Assembly (NCBI GenBank): GCA_965221035.1
Contig: OZ244860.1
Span: 2,790,001 to 2,854,000, forward strand
Source: UBA6522 sp965221035
GTDB taxonomy: Bacteria; Pseudomonadota; Gammaproteobacteria; Steroidobacterales; Rariloculaceae
DNA: 64,000 nt
Reading direction: 5' to 3'
Part shown: in pieces, positions 26,716 to 35,318 of the stretch
How the letters are laid out: each line of letters starts with the position of its first letter
How positions within the stretch are numbered: the stretch's first letter is position 1
The notes under the pieces: model-generated
Database searches by the model: none
Told to the model about the DNA's origin: nothing
The model's input: the letters and a program-made list of their open reading frames with translations, nothing else
Translations under genes and position numbers: made by a program

Positions 26716-27954
26716 ATGGCGCTGGGACTGTTGAAACTCGGTCTGGGCGGCAGATGGGCGCGGCCCCAGCTTCCTCCCGCGGTGCCGCTCAAGAAGCGCT
26801 ATGACGTGGTCATCATCGGCGGCGGCGGCCACGGCGCGGCCATCGCGTACTACCTCGCCCGGCGACATGGCATCCGGCGTGTCGCCCTGCTGGAGAAGGG
26901 CTACCTGGGCGGGGGCAACACGGCACGCAACACGGCGGTGATTCGCTCCAACTATCTGACCGAAGAAGGGGTCGCCTTCTATCGCGAGTCGGTCAGACTC
27001 TTTCAGGGCCTGAGCGCCGAACTGGGTTACAACATCCTGCTGGAAAACCGCGGGCAGCTGACGCTGGCCCACAGCGATGCGGGAATCCGGGGGGTTCGCT
27101 GGCGCGCCGAGGTCAACAGGCACCTGGGCGTGCGCTCCGAACTGGTCGATACCGATGCCATTCGGGAGCTTGCGCCCAATCTGCGCATCGAGGATGACTC
27201 GCGCTATCCGATCCTCGGAGGACTCTGGCATGCGGACGGCGCCACCGCACGCCACGACGCAGTGGTGTGGGGATACGCTCGGGCCGCCTGCCGGCTGGGG
27301 GTGGAGTTGCACCAGTTGACCGAGGTTCGGGGCGTCGACATCCGCAACGGCACGGTGACGGGCGTACGGACGAATCGTGGCCCGGTCGACTGCGGCTGCG
27401 TGGTGCAGGCGGTGGCCGGCATGAGCTCCGCGGTTGCCCGTCTGGCGGGCATTCGCCTGCCGATCCAGACCTACCCGCTGCAGGCCATGGTGACACAGCC
27501 GTACAAGCCCCTGCTGTCGCCGCTGGTGAGTTCGCCACACCTTCACGTCTATGTCCAGCAGACCTCGCGGGGCGAATTCGTCATCGGCGGCGGCTCCGAT
27601 CCCTATCCGCTTTACAACACGCGGGCCACGCTGGGTCTCAGGGAGTCGCTCGCATCGGCGGTTCTGGAGCTGTTTCCCTTTCTCGGCAATGCCCGCGTGC
27701 TGCGCCAATGGGCGGGCATCACCGACATGACGCCCGACTACAGTCCGATCATGGGGCCAAGTCCCGTGAAGAACTACTATCTCGATGCGGGCTGGGGCAC
27801 CTGGGGCTTCAAGGCCACGCCTGTGTGCGGGACGACCATGGCGGAACTGGTCGCAACGGGTGAAGTGCCCGATCTCATCCGATCTTTCGACCTTGAACGC
27901 TTCTACCGTTTCCGTCAGGTCAGCGAAGCGGGCGCGACGGCGGCGGGTCACTGA
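26716..27954 (+). CDS. soxB: Heterotetrameric sarcosine oxidase/N-methyl amino acid dehydrogenase, beta subunit (SoxB-like)
   Basis: FAD/FMN-bearing catalytic subunit of the sarcosine oxidase type; oxidatively demethylates an N-methyl amino acid. 412 aa from ATG 26716; an in-frame GTG at 26647 would add 23 residues. The FAD-binding segment YDVVIIGGGGHGAAIAYYLA begins near residue 29, then GGGNTARNTAVIRSNYL, where the flavin-attaching region lies. QWAGITDMTPDYSPIMG and DAGWGTWGFKATP close the FAD domain. Order soxB-D-A-G with TGATG and ATGA overlaps is a tight operon. The same order occurs for N-methylglutamate dehydrogenase (mgdABCD), so the substrate is not settled. Confidence 0.9.
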   Translation: MALGLLKLGLGGRWARPQLPPAVPLKKRYDVVIIGGGGHGAAIAYYLARRHGIRRVALLEKGYLGGGNTARNTAVIRSNYLTEEGVAFYRESVRLFQGLSAELGYNILLENRGQLTLAHSDAGIRGVRWRAEVNRHLGVRSELVDTDAIRELAPNLRIEDDSRYPILGGLWHADGATARHDAVVWGYARAACRLGVELHQLTEVRGVDIRNGTVTGVRTNRGPVDCGCVVQAVAGMSSAVARLAGIRLPIQTYPLQAMVTQPYKPLLSPLVSSPHLHVYVQQTSRGEFVIGGGSDPYPLYNTRATLGLRESLASAVLELFPFLGNARVLRQWAGITDMTPDYSPIMGPSPVKNYYLDAGWGTWGFKATPVCGTTMAELVATGEVPDLIRSFDLERFYRFRQVSEAGATAAGH

Positions 27955-28241
27955 TGAAGATTCTCCACTGTCCGCTGAACGGCCCGCGCAACATCGCCGA
28001 GTTCACCTATGGCGGCGAGTACCGGGTTCCGCCGGACCAGGACACGGCAAGCGACCGCGTATGGGCCGAACACGTGTTTTTCGACGACAATCGCGACGGC
28101 GTCGTGCTGGAATGGTGGTGCCATACGGCCAGCGCCTACTGGTTCCTGGTCGAGCGCGATACCCGCAGCGACGAGATCGTGCGCGTCTTGCGGGCGGACG
28201 AGGTCGATGGCACCGGTGGAACCGGGGACCCGTGCCCATGA
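27954..28241 (+). CDS. soxD: Sarcosine oxidase-type delta subunit, zinc site incomplete
   Basis: 95 aa small subunit of the complex, start overlapping the soxB stop (TGATG) and stop overlapping the soxA start (ATGA). In classical SoxD a zinc ion is held by Cys6, Cys9, a His and a Cys of the HxxGC motif. Here Cys6 is kept in CPLNGPRN but position 9 is Asn, and the second half reads CHTASAYWF, with the His but without the following Cys. Zinc binding is therefore doubtful. This CPLNGPRN branch may mark a sub-type of the enzyme. Family call is secure from length, WFLVERDT and operon position. Confidence 0.9.
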   Translation: MKILHCPLNGPRNIAEFTYGGEYRVPPDQDTASDRVWAEHVFFDDNRDGVVLEWWCHTASAYWFLVERDTRSDEIVRVLRADEVDGTGGTGDPCP

Positions 28242-31063
28242 CCGGCGAGAATCGGCTGCCGCTCCCCTACGGTCATCTGATCGACCGCGCCAGGCCGGTG
28301 ACGTTCCGCTTCGAAGGCCGGCGCTACACGGGCCTTGCGGGAGATACCATCGCCAGCGCCCTGGCCGCCAACGATGTCTGGCTGTTGAGCCGATCGTTCA
28401 AGTACCATCGCCCCCGCGGAGTCGTCACCATGGCGGGCCAGGACGGCAATACGCTGATCGCGCTCAGCGGAAGTCCGAATTGCCTGGCGGATCGTACCCC
28501 GATACGGGAGGGCCTGACCGCGACCGGTCAGCACTACAGCGGATCGCTGCAACGCGACCGCAACGCCTGGATCCAATGGTTTTCGCGTGTTCTGCCGGCG
28601 GGATTCTACTATCACGCGTTTTTCCGGCCGAGCGGCGTGTGGAACCTGTGGTCGCGTTACTTTCGTCGCATGTCCGGACTCGGCGTACTTGACGGGAACG
28701 CTGTGCCGGAGGAGTGCGACAAGCAGTACAGGCATTGCGATGTGGCGGTGATCGGAGCGGGTCCGTCCGGCATGAAGGCCGCCATTGAAGCCGCACGGGA
28801 AGGGGGCGAGGTACTGCTCATCGATGAGCAGTCGACCGTCGGAGGGTCACTTCGCTACGCCCGGGCCAGCACGGACGGGGCCCAGGAAGCGAGGCAACTC
28901 GCAAGTGCGGTCGATGCGGTGCTGGCGGCACCCAACATCGAGATCATGACCGGTGCCACCGTGAACGGCTGGTACGCGGACCACTGGCTCGAGATCGTCC
29001 GGGGCAACCGGTTGATCAAGCTGCGCGCAGGGCGGGTCGTGCTCTGCTCCGGAACCATCGAACAGCCCGCGGTGTTCCGCAACAACGACCTGCCTGGCAT
29101 CATGCTGGGAACGGCGGCCCAGCGGTTGATCAAGTCATACGCCGTACGCCCTGGTCGGCGGGCGGTGGTGCTCGCGGCCGTCGACCGGGCTTACGGTGTC
29201 GCCTTGGACCTGATGGATGCAGGCGTGGACCTGGCAGCCGTCGTCGACCTGCGGGACAGGCCCACGGACGATGCCCGGGCCAGGAGGCTCCGGTCGGCAG
29301 GGGTCCGGGTGCTTCACGGCCACGCGATCCATGCTGCCCGGGGGCGCCGCCACGTCCGGGCGGTGGACGTGCGACGAATTGTTGCGCCGGGCAGGCTGGG
29401 TGGTCCGAGCACGCGCTTGCACTGCGACCTGGTCTGCATGTCCGTCGGCCAACTGCCGGCCTACCAGTTGGCCTGCCAGGCCGGTGCCCGGCTTGTGCAC
29501 GACCCCGAGCGGGCCACGTTTGCGCTCAAGGACCTGCCCGATGGCTTCACCTTGGGCGGCAGCGTGGCGACGGGCCGCAACGACGGCGACGCTCCGTGGC
29601 CGATCTTCCAGCACAGGGGGCGCAAGGAGTTTGTCGATCTGGACGAAGATCTGCAGATTAACGACATACGCCATGCCGTGCGCTCGGGTTACGAGCACAT
29701 CCAGCTCGTCAAGCGCTACTCCACCAGCGGCATGGGACCGTCCCAGGGGCGGCTGTCGGCATTCGCCACGGCGTGCCTCGTCGCCGAAGAAACCGGGCGC
29801 AGCCTTGCGGAGACGGGCGTCACCACTGCGCGGCCGCCACTGGCGGCGGTCACGCTGACGCAATGCGCCGGTCGGCCCCACCACCCGGCGTTGCGCAGCG
29901 GCATCCATCATCGCCACGCGGAAGCCGGTGCGCAGTTCCTCCAGGCCGGCGCCTGGTACCGCCCGGCGTTCTACGGCGACAAGGACGAATTCGATGGCGC
30001 TGTGGCCCGCGAGGTCCTGGCCGTGCGCAACGGCGTGGGTGCCATCGACGTGTCAACCCTGGGCGGCATCGCCGTGCGCGGACCGGATGCGGCGGAGTTC
30101 TTGAACCGGATCTACACATTCGCCTATGCCCGGCAACGGGTGGGTACGCTTCGTTACGCGCTGATGACCGATGAAGCGGGCTTCGTGATGGACGACGGCG
30201 TGGTCTGCCGGCTGGAAGAACACGACTTCCATGTCACCACCACCACGGGTGGCGCCGATCATGTTTTCCGAACCATGCTGCACTGGAACGCCCAGTGGCG
30301 GCTTGATGTGAGTCTGGCCAACGTGACCAGCGCATGGTGTGGTGTCAGCGTTGCCGGACCCCGGTCGCGGGAGGTGCTGGCCCGCCTCGACAGCGACATC
30401 GATTTCGACCGGGAGGCTTTTCCGTACCTGGGTGTGCGTCGCGGTACCTTGGCGGGCGTGCCGGTCATCGTGCTCAGGGCCGGTTTCGTGGGTGAACTCG
30501 GCTACGAAATCCATGCGCCACAGCACTGCGGGGAAGCACTGTGGGACACCATCATGTCGGTCGGAACACGTCGCACGCGGGGCTCGACCGGGACCTCCGG
30601 TGGCATTCGACCGGTTGGCATCGAGGCGCAACGCATTCTCCGGCTGGAGAAGGGTCATGTCCTGGTGGGTCAGGACACCGACGCTCTCTCCACACCCATG
30701 GAGTTGAACATGCGATGGGCCATCGCAGCCCGAAAGCCCTTCTTCGTGGGTCAACGCAGCCTCAAGGTACACGACAGCCGGCCACCTGAGCGCGTATTGG
30801 CGGGATTCTGCATCGAAGACACTTCCGGGGCCGTGCCCAGGGAATGCCAACTGCTGGTGGACGGGCAGCGGTTGATCGGCCGCGTCACCTCGGTCGCGGT
30901 TTCGCCTACCCTGCAGAAGATCGTCGGCTTGGCGTATATGCCGCCGGAGAGGGCCGAACCCGGAAGCCGGCTGACGATCCGCTGCGACGGGAATCGCCTG
31001 GTCCCGGCCAGCGTGGTGGAGACGCCGTTCTACGATCCCGGCAACGCGCGGCAGGAGTTGTAA
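28238..31063 (+). CDS. soxA: Sarcosine oxidase-type alpha subunit with aminomethyl-THF domain
   Basis: 941 aa. The N-terminal region holds a ferredoxin-like fold (RFEGRRYTGLAGDTIASALAAN, SFKYHRPRG). The NAD-binding Rossmann part is HCDVAVIGAGPSGMKAAIEAA near residue 170. The C-terminal half is a GcvT-like tetrahydrofolate domain (DVSTLGGIAVRGPDAAEFLNR, VGTLRYALMTDEAGFVMDDG, GIEAQRILRLEKGH), expected to capture the released methyl as 5,10-methylene-THF. The ATG at 28238 overlaps the soxD stop by 4 bp. It feeds folate one-carbon units that Fhs and other enzymes can use. Confidence 0.93.
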   Translation: MTGENRLPLPYGHLIDRARPVTFRFEGRRYTGLAGDTIASALAANDVWLLSRSFKYHRPRGVVTMAGQDGNTLIALSGSPNCLADRTPIREGLTATGQHYSGSLQRDRNAWIQWFSRVLPAGFYYHAFFRPSGVWNLWSRYFRRMSGLGVLDGNAVPEECDKQYRHCDVAVIGAGPSGMKAAIEAAREGGEVLLIDEQSTVGGSLRYARASTDGAQEARQLASAVDAVLAAPNIEIMTGATVNGWYADHWLEIVRGNRLIKLRAGRVVLCSGTIEQPAVFRNNDLPGIMLGTAAQRLIKSYAVRPGRRAVVLAAVDRAYGVALDLMDAGVDLAAVVDLRDRPTDDARARRLRSAGVRVLHGHAIHAARGRRHVRAVDVRRIVAPGRLGGPSTRLHCDLVCMSVGQLPAYQLACQAGARLVHDPERATFALKDLPDGFTLGGSVATGRNDGDAPWPIFQHRGRKEFVDLDEDLQINDIRHAVRSGYEHIQLVKRYSTSGMGPSQGRLSAFATACLVAEETGRSLAETGVTTARPPLAAVTLTQCAGRPHHPALRSGIHHRHAEAGAQFLQAGAWYRPAFYGDKDEFDGAVAREVLAVRNGVGAIDVSTLGGIAVRGPDAAEFLNRIYTFAYARQRVGTLRYALMTDEAGFVMDDGVVCRLEEHDFHVTTTTGGADHVFRTMLHWNAQWRLDVSLANVTSAWCGVSVAGPRSREVLARLDSDIDFDREAFPYLGVRRGTLAGVPVIVLRAGFVGELGYEIHAPQHCGEALWDTIMSVGTRRTRGSTGTSGGIRPVGIEAQRILRLEKGHVLVGQDTDALSTPMELNMRWAIAARKPFFVGQRSLKVHDSRPPERVLAGFCIEDTSGAVPRECQLLVDGQRLIGRVTSVAVSPTLQKIVGLAYMPPERAEPGSRLTIRCDGNRLVPASVVETPFYDPGNARQEL

Positions 31064-31065
31064 CG

Positions 31066-31788
31066 ATGCTCGTCGACCGTGCCGGACTTCCGCAACGCAG
31101 GTCCATGCTTCACCGCTGGCATCAGCGCAACGGTGCGCGATTCGCCGAGCATGGCGGGTGGCTGATGGTGTCGCGGTACGCCACGGAAGCGGACGAGGCC
31201 GCGGCGGCCCGCAGGCTGGGCGTTTGCGACCTCACCAGCATGCCCCGGGCCGGCCTGACCGGCGCCGGAGCCACTGACTGGCTCGCCAACCTGGAACTGA
31301 GCGTTCCCGAGACCCCGAACCGTGCGACGAGACAGGCTGGCGGCGATGCGCTGGTGCGTCTGTCTGACAGCGACTACCTGCTCCTGGGTACAAGCTTGCT
31401 GGGACGCGACGGCCCGCCGGCCGGCTTCACGGATTTCAGCGATCGGCCCGGGCGACGGGTCTACGCGATACCACGGCAGGACAGCCACTGCTGTATCGCA
31501 TTGACGGGCGCGCGAGCGGTCGAGGCGCTGTCGAAACTCTGCGCAGTGGACTTCAGGCTCCACGTGTTCGCCGACGGTCATGTGGCACAGACTTCGATGG
31601 CGCACCTGCCGGCCATTGTCGTTCGTCTCGACTTGCGCCAGTGTCCGTGCTTCCTGGTGCTGGTGAGCTCGGTGGCGGCGGAGTACGCCTTCGAGGTCAT
31701 CCTTGATGCGGCGGCGGAATTCGACGGCACGCCGGTCGGACTGCTCGCACTGCAATCCTGCGGCGCAACGGACGACGCGCGCCAGTAA
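31066..31788 (+). CDS. soxG: Sarcosine oxidase-type gamma subunit
   Basis: 240 aa. YATEADEAAAARRLGVCDLTSMPRAGLTGAGATDWL gives the partial GcvT-like fold of SoxG, and CAVDFRLHVFADGHVAQTSMAHL matches the SoxG core. It completes soxBDAG; the gap after soxA is 2 bp with CAGGAG upstream. No glyA, purU or folD follows, unlike many sox loci, so the folate steps must be elsewhere. Its stop is 33 bp before cloverleaf copy 3. Confidence 0.88.
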   Translation: MLVDRAGLPQRRSMLHRWHQRNGARFAEHGGWLMVSRYATEADEAAAARRLGVCDLTSMPRAGLTGAGATDWLANLELSVPETPNRATRQAGGDALVRLSDSDYLLLGTSLLGRDGPPAGFTDFSDRPGRRVYAIPRQDSHCCIALTGARAVEALSKLCAVDFRLHVFADGHVAQTSMAHLPAIVVRLDLRQCPCFLVLVSSVAAEYAFEVILDAAAEFDGTPVGLLALQSCGATDDARQ

Positions 31789-31821
31789 GGCGCATGTTGA
31801 AGTCGAACTAACCTCAGCGTA

Positions 31822-31966
31822 GCGGGTGTATGTGCGGCATTCCGTCGTGCGCTTAATTTCGCCCGCCATCCCTGGCGGGCTCAAATCGGTGCTCGACGCT
31901 CCTGGCCATCCATGGCCCCGCGTCGAGCACACGACGCGCACGACGGAATGCCGCACATACACCCGC
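31822..31966. repeat. Cloverleaf inverted-repeat element, copy 3
   Basis: Perfect 31-bp outer inverted repeat (31822-31852 with 31936-31966) around an 83-bp core. Stem 2 is GCCCGCC/GGCGGGC (31861-31867, 31874-31880, loop ATCCCT). Stem 3 is GTGCTCGACGC/GCGTCGAGCAC (31889-31899, 31920-31930), capped by GGCCATCCATGGCC (31904-31917). Outer arms share no sequence with copies 1 and 2. It lies between convergent soxG and a cytochrome c gene, 14 bp before the latter's stop. Confidence 0.92.
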
Positions 31967-31980
31967 GGTGACCGAACCGA

Positions 31981-32361
31981 CTACTCGTCGCCGTCCCTCG
32001 CCAGGTAAGACACCAACGCCTCAAGCTCGGAATCCGAAATCTCGGTCTTGCGGAAGTTCGGCATCGTGTTGCGACCCTCCCGTGTCAGCGTGATCACCAG
32101 TTCCGCCGTCAGGTCCGCCCGGTCCTCAAGCTGGGCAGGAATGTCCGTATCCCTGTAGAGCGCCGCCAGCGTTTCCGTCCCGCCTCCGGAAGCGCCGTTC
32201 GGCACTCCGTGGCAGATGCCGCACCATGCGTCGAATACCTGCTTGCCCGTTTGCGCCGCCTCGTCCTGGGCCGCCGCCAAGGGCGCGACCAGCACCATAT
32301 GCAGGCCGGCAAGCAGCGTTGCGAGCGCTGCAATCCGCCTAGGCACCCCGCATCTCCTCAC
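31981..32361 (-). CDS. Exported c-type cytochrome subunit
   Basis: 126 aa with a signal peptide (to about residue 31). One haem site, CGICH, Cys47/Cys50/His51, and a Met ligand candidate in TMPNFRK. It matches the small cytochrome partner (PchC-like) of 4-cresol dehydrogenase-type flavocytochromes, taking electrons from the flavin in the periplasm. It starts at a GTG and overlaps the upstream flavoprotein gene by 23 bp, which supports one complex. Confidence 0.85.
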   Translation of the reverse strand: MRRCGVPRRIAALATLLAGLHMVLVAPLAAAQDEAAQTGKQVFDAWCGICHGVPNGASGGGTETLAALYRDTDIPAQLEDRADLTAELVITLTREGRNTMPNFRKTEISDSELEALVSYLARDGDE

Positions 32362-34018
32362 GCATGTGCTTCGGCCAGATTCCGTAACGGCCGGCCGAGA
32401 GGATGCCGTTGGGATCCACCGCGTCCTTGATCGCCTCGTGGAGCTTCAGCAGCGAGCCGTCGTTCCAGTTGTTGATGATGCTCATGATCTCGGTGTGAAC
32501 GGGCGCCGGCGCGCGGTATTCGGTCCAGCCGTTGTCCACGCAGATCTGCGTCATGGCGATGTACTGCTCCCGCGTGCGCCTGTTGACATCGGGGTCCGTG
32601 CTGACTGCCCAGTTGGCCAGTCCCACCCCGACTCGCTTGGTCCAGTACATCGGCAGGTTTCCGTAGAAACTGCCCATGAACGGCACGCCCAGCTCCACGT
32701 GGGCCCGCTGCATGACCTCCTGGTACCTGAGCATTTCCTCGCCCTTCTTGGGGACCATGGGCGCGAACCAGAAATGCCCCTGGCTGGTGGAGGGTTGTCC
32801 CGTCGCGCGTACGCCCATGCCGAACCGCGACAGGCTGGGGATGCCCAGGTTGACGCGTTCGGGCGCTCCGGGCGTCTCGTTGAGGGTCGCGATCACGTCA
32901 TCGCCGAGGGGAAACTCCAGCACATGCTCATCGCCGAACCAGCAGCCGGGGATCTCCCGGGAGAACAGGTCCTTGGTGTATTCCGCGGCGGCCGCCGAAA
33001 TCTGGTTGGGCTGGTGCCACTTCAGTTCCAGCGCCCACGCGCCGATCCGGTTCTCGGTGCAATATCGCTGTAGCGGCGCGATGTCGGGCCGCCTGTTGTC
33101 GACCACCTGCAGGAGCCGGCGGTGCTCGGGACTCGGCGGCGGCGTGTTGAAGAACATGAAGCCGCCGCCGAACATCGGCGCGCCCATGACCGACATTCCG
33201 TTGACGATGTCGCCGTTCTGCAGGTAGGAATCCAGGTCGACCATCCGGACCAGGTCTTCGTATCTGGGGACAGAGACCACCAGGCTGCGGTAGCCTTCAT
33301 GGGCAGGCCGGATCCAGAAGCCCATCTTGGTGATGACGCCGAAATTCGACTGCGAGAAGATGCCGTCCACGTAAGGCCCGATGCCCCATTTCTGGTCCTG
33401 CCAGGTGCGGGAACCCTCGCATGCGCCGGGGCCGGTGCGCACGATTTCACCGTTGCCCAGTACCACTTCCATTCCGCAGACCGTGTCCCACCTGTCACGG
33501 CCCTGGTCGCTGAAGGTGTGGGCGAAGCCGCGCTCCAGCGCGTGACCGATGGGGCTGCCCCAGGCTGGATCGGGGATATCCATGGTCAGGGGCAGGTTGT
33601 GTTCCTCGAAATGGTTGAACACGTCGTAGAAGCTGACGCCGGGTTCCACCAGCATGGTGTGGTTCCGCGTATCGACGTTGAGGATGCGGTTCATCCGCTT
33701 CAAGTCGAGGACCACGCTGCCCGACAGGATCGGCGAGGAACCACCGTAGCCGAGGTTCTTTCCCGTGGAGATCGGGTAGAGCGGCACCAGGTACCGGTTG
33801 GCCACCTTGACGATGGCCTGAACCTGTTCCGCCGAGTCCGGCGCAATGGCCGCCGAGACCTCCGGTTCAAGGTCGGAATTCTGGTAGATGGAATAGACGT
33901 CCTTGTAGAGGGAAGTGTCACCTTCGCTTGTGAATACCCACTCCTCGCCGACGATATTGGCGAACTCCTGTAGCGCGCTCGCAAAGTCCTGTTCGGTAAT
34001 TCCGGGAGGGATGGCCAT
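32339..34018 (-). CDS. VAO-family flavoprotein, 4-cresol dehydrogenase (hydroxylating)-like
   Basis: 559 aa from the ATG at 34018 with AGAGGAA upstream. The N-terminal FAD-binding (PCMH) domain has PLYPISTGKNLGYGGSSPIL near residue 90 and LVEPGVSFYDVF, and the C-terminal VAO substrate domain ends DPNGILSAGRYGIWP. The family oxidises para-alkylphenols such as 4-cresol, eugenol or vanillyl alcohol, via a quinone methide and water addition. Pairing with a cytochrome c gene favours the dehydrogenase type over an oxidase. No signal peptide is obvious on the flavoprotein. Exact substrate unknown. Confidence 0.87.
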   Translation of the reverse strand: MAIPPGITEQDFASALQEFANIVGEEWVFTSEGDTSLYKDVYSIYQNSDLEPEVSAAIAPDSAEQVQAIVKVANRYLVPLYPISTGKNLGYGGSSPILSGSVVLDLKRMNRILNVDTRNHTMLVEPGVSFYDVFNHFEEHNLPLTMDIPDPAWGSPIGHALERGFAHTFSDQGRDRWDTVCGMEVVLGNGEIVRTGPGACEGSRTWQDQKWGIGPYVDGIFSQSNFGVITKMGFWIRPAHEGYRSLVVSVPRYEDLVRMVDLDSYLQNGDIVNGMSVMGAPMFGGGFMFFNTPPPSPEHRRLLQVVDNRRPDIAPLQRYCTENRIGAWALELKWHQPNQISAAAAEYTKDLFSREIPGCWFGDEHVLEFPLGDDVIATLNETPGAPERVNLGIPSLSRFGMGVRATGQPSTSQGHFWFAPMVPKKGEEMLRYQEVMQRAHVELGVPFMGSFYGNLPMYWTKRVGVGLANWAVSTDPDVNRRTREQYIAMTQICVDNGWTEYRAPAPVHTEIMSIINNWNDGSLLKLHEAIKDAVDPNGILSAGRYGIWPKHMREEMRGA

Positions 34019-34167
34019 GGCTTGTTCCTCTTTCGAGTCCTGTGGCTGACGGGCGACCAGTATTCCGAATTCTACATCAGTCGAACGGCTATTCATTCGT
34101 GGGATGAATGACCTGCCATTTGCCTTCAATCGTGTATGATTCGTGCATAACAACGAGAGGTGACCAT

Positions 34168-34584
34168 ATGCTTACTCGCCGTGAATTGATGAAATCCGCG
34201 GGCGTTTCCATGGCGTTGGGCTCGGTGCCGGTGTCGTTGGCGGCGCGTGCGAGAGATCTTCGGGGATGGGTCGTGCTCGCAGACCCGAAATTGGAAGAAT
34301 CCATGTCCTTCGCGGCCGCTCTCGGCGCTCGCGGGGCCACCATCGTTGAATTCGGCGGAAGAACGGATGAGTTGTGGTATGGAACGCTGCGAGCCGTTTG
34401 CACTGCGGGCGCCAGGCCTGCGGTTGCGGGCCTCGTTGATCGGCGAAGGGCTCTCGAGCTCAGGATGTTCGGCGAGAATGCGCTGTACTTCGCCGCGCAG
34501 CGGAATTTCGTTCCTGGGGCCCCGGAAACGCTGGAGTCATTCGTCCTCGCGCCCATGAATTCCCGGGGTGTCGCTCGACTGTAA
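34168..34584 (+). CDS. Small protein with Tat-type leader, unknown function
   Basis: 138 aa from the ATG at 34168 (GAGAGGTG upstream). The N-terminus LTRRELMKSAGVSMALGSV is a twin-arginine-type signal sequence, so a folded protein is probably exported. The mature part has no domain I recognise, no Cys pair for a cofactor, and ends with APMNSRGVARL. It is divergent from the flavoprotein gene and may share its promoter region. Real gene status is supported by leader and ribosome site only. Confidence 0.6.
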   Translation: MLTRRELMKSAGVSMALGSVPVSLAARARDLRGWVVLADPKLEESMSFAAALGARGATIVEFGGRTDELWYGTLRAVCTAGARPAVAGLVDRRRALELRMFGENALYFAAQRNFVPGAPETLESFVLAPMNSRGVARL

Positions 34585-34620
34585 CGGACAGGCGTCCGCC
34601 GGACTGCCTTCGGCTCAACT

Positions 34621-35244
34621 CTATCGGAACCGTTTCTCCAGGGTAGGAGTGCGTTCCTCGTAGGTGTCCACCAACTGCCAGCGCTGGCGCGACGCGATGG
34701 TCTCGTTGCCGTCCCCGCAGGTCTCGAAAGTGAGCCGGCGAATCTGAGGAATGTTGTCGTTGTCGCGCGCTTCCCGTCCCACCGGTGCCAGCCGGCCGCC
34801 GCCGGGCACGGTGGTCGGGCCCAGGGTCAGGCACAGTTCCGGGGCCATCAGCGGAACGATGCGCCCGTCGGTCGTCATTTCGAAGTCCTGCGCCTCGCCG
34901 TCGTCGCAGGTCTCGATGGGTACGAACGAGCCGGGATTGGGTTCGTGCAGGGTCATGCACAAGTCGAAGTGGATGATGCGTATTTCGCCCCGCTCTTCGA
35001 TCAGTTCGGCGTCGAATGCCTGGTCTTCCGTCGGTCCACGGCCCATGTACAGAAAACAATTGTGTCCCTGCAGTCCGCCCAGCGGCAGCGCGCCCGTAAG
35101 GTGCGCGAACAGGTCGACACACCATCCGCGGGAATCGTCCAGGGGGTCGATTAGCTGTATCGACGTTGGGGTCACTGCCGTCGCGCCAAGGGCAAACGCG
35201 CCGACAATGCAGCCGCCAAGCAGGTTGAACATTTTCCGTTTCAT
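34621..35244 (-). CDS. Exported ricin-B-like beta-trefoil protein, unknown function
   Basis: 207 aa with a signal peptide (to about residue 23). Repeated segments GRGWCVDL-like, FDLCMTLHEP and PELCLTLGPTT, each with a Trp/Cys or LC motif about 40-60 residues apart, suggest a beta-trefoil of the ricin-B type. This fold call is by eye. Five or more Cys would be disulfide-linked in the periplasm. It lies between a Tat protein gene and the diheme cytochrome gene, on the same strand as the latter. Confidence 0.55.
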   Translation of the reverse strand: MKRKMFNLLGGCIVGAFALGATAVTPTSIQLIDPLDDSRGWCVDLFAHLTGALPLGGLQGHNCFLYMGRGPTEDQAFDAELIEERGEIRIIHFDLCMTLHEPNPGSFVPIETCDDGEAQDFEMTTDGRIVPLMAPELCLTLGPTTVPGGGRLAPVGREARDNDNIPQIRRLTFETCGDGNETIASRQRWQLVDTYEERTPTLEKRFR

Positions 35245-35318
35245 GCCATTGCTCCCTCCGCCAGGGACGAAACCATCGGTTGGGGTACCGGGTCCACGGT
35301 ATTTTTGGGGCAGGTCGC

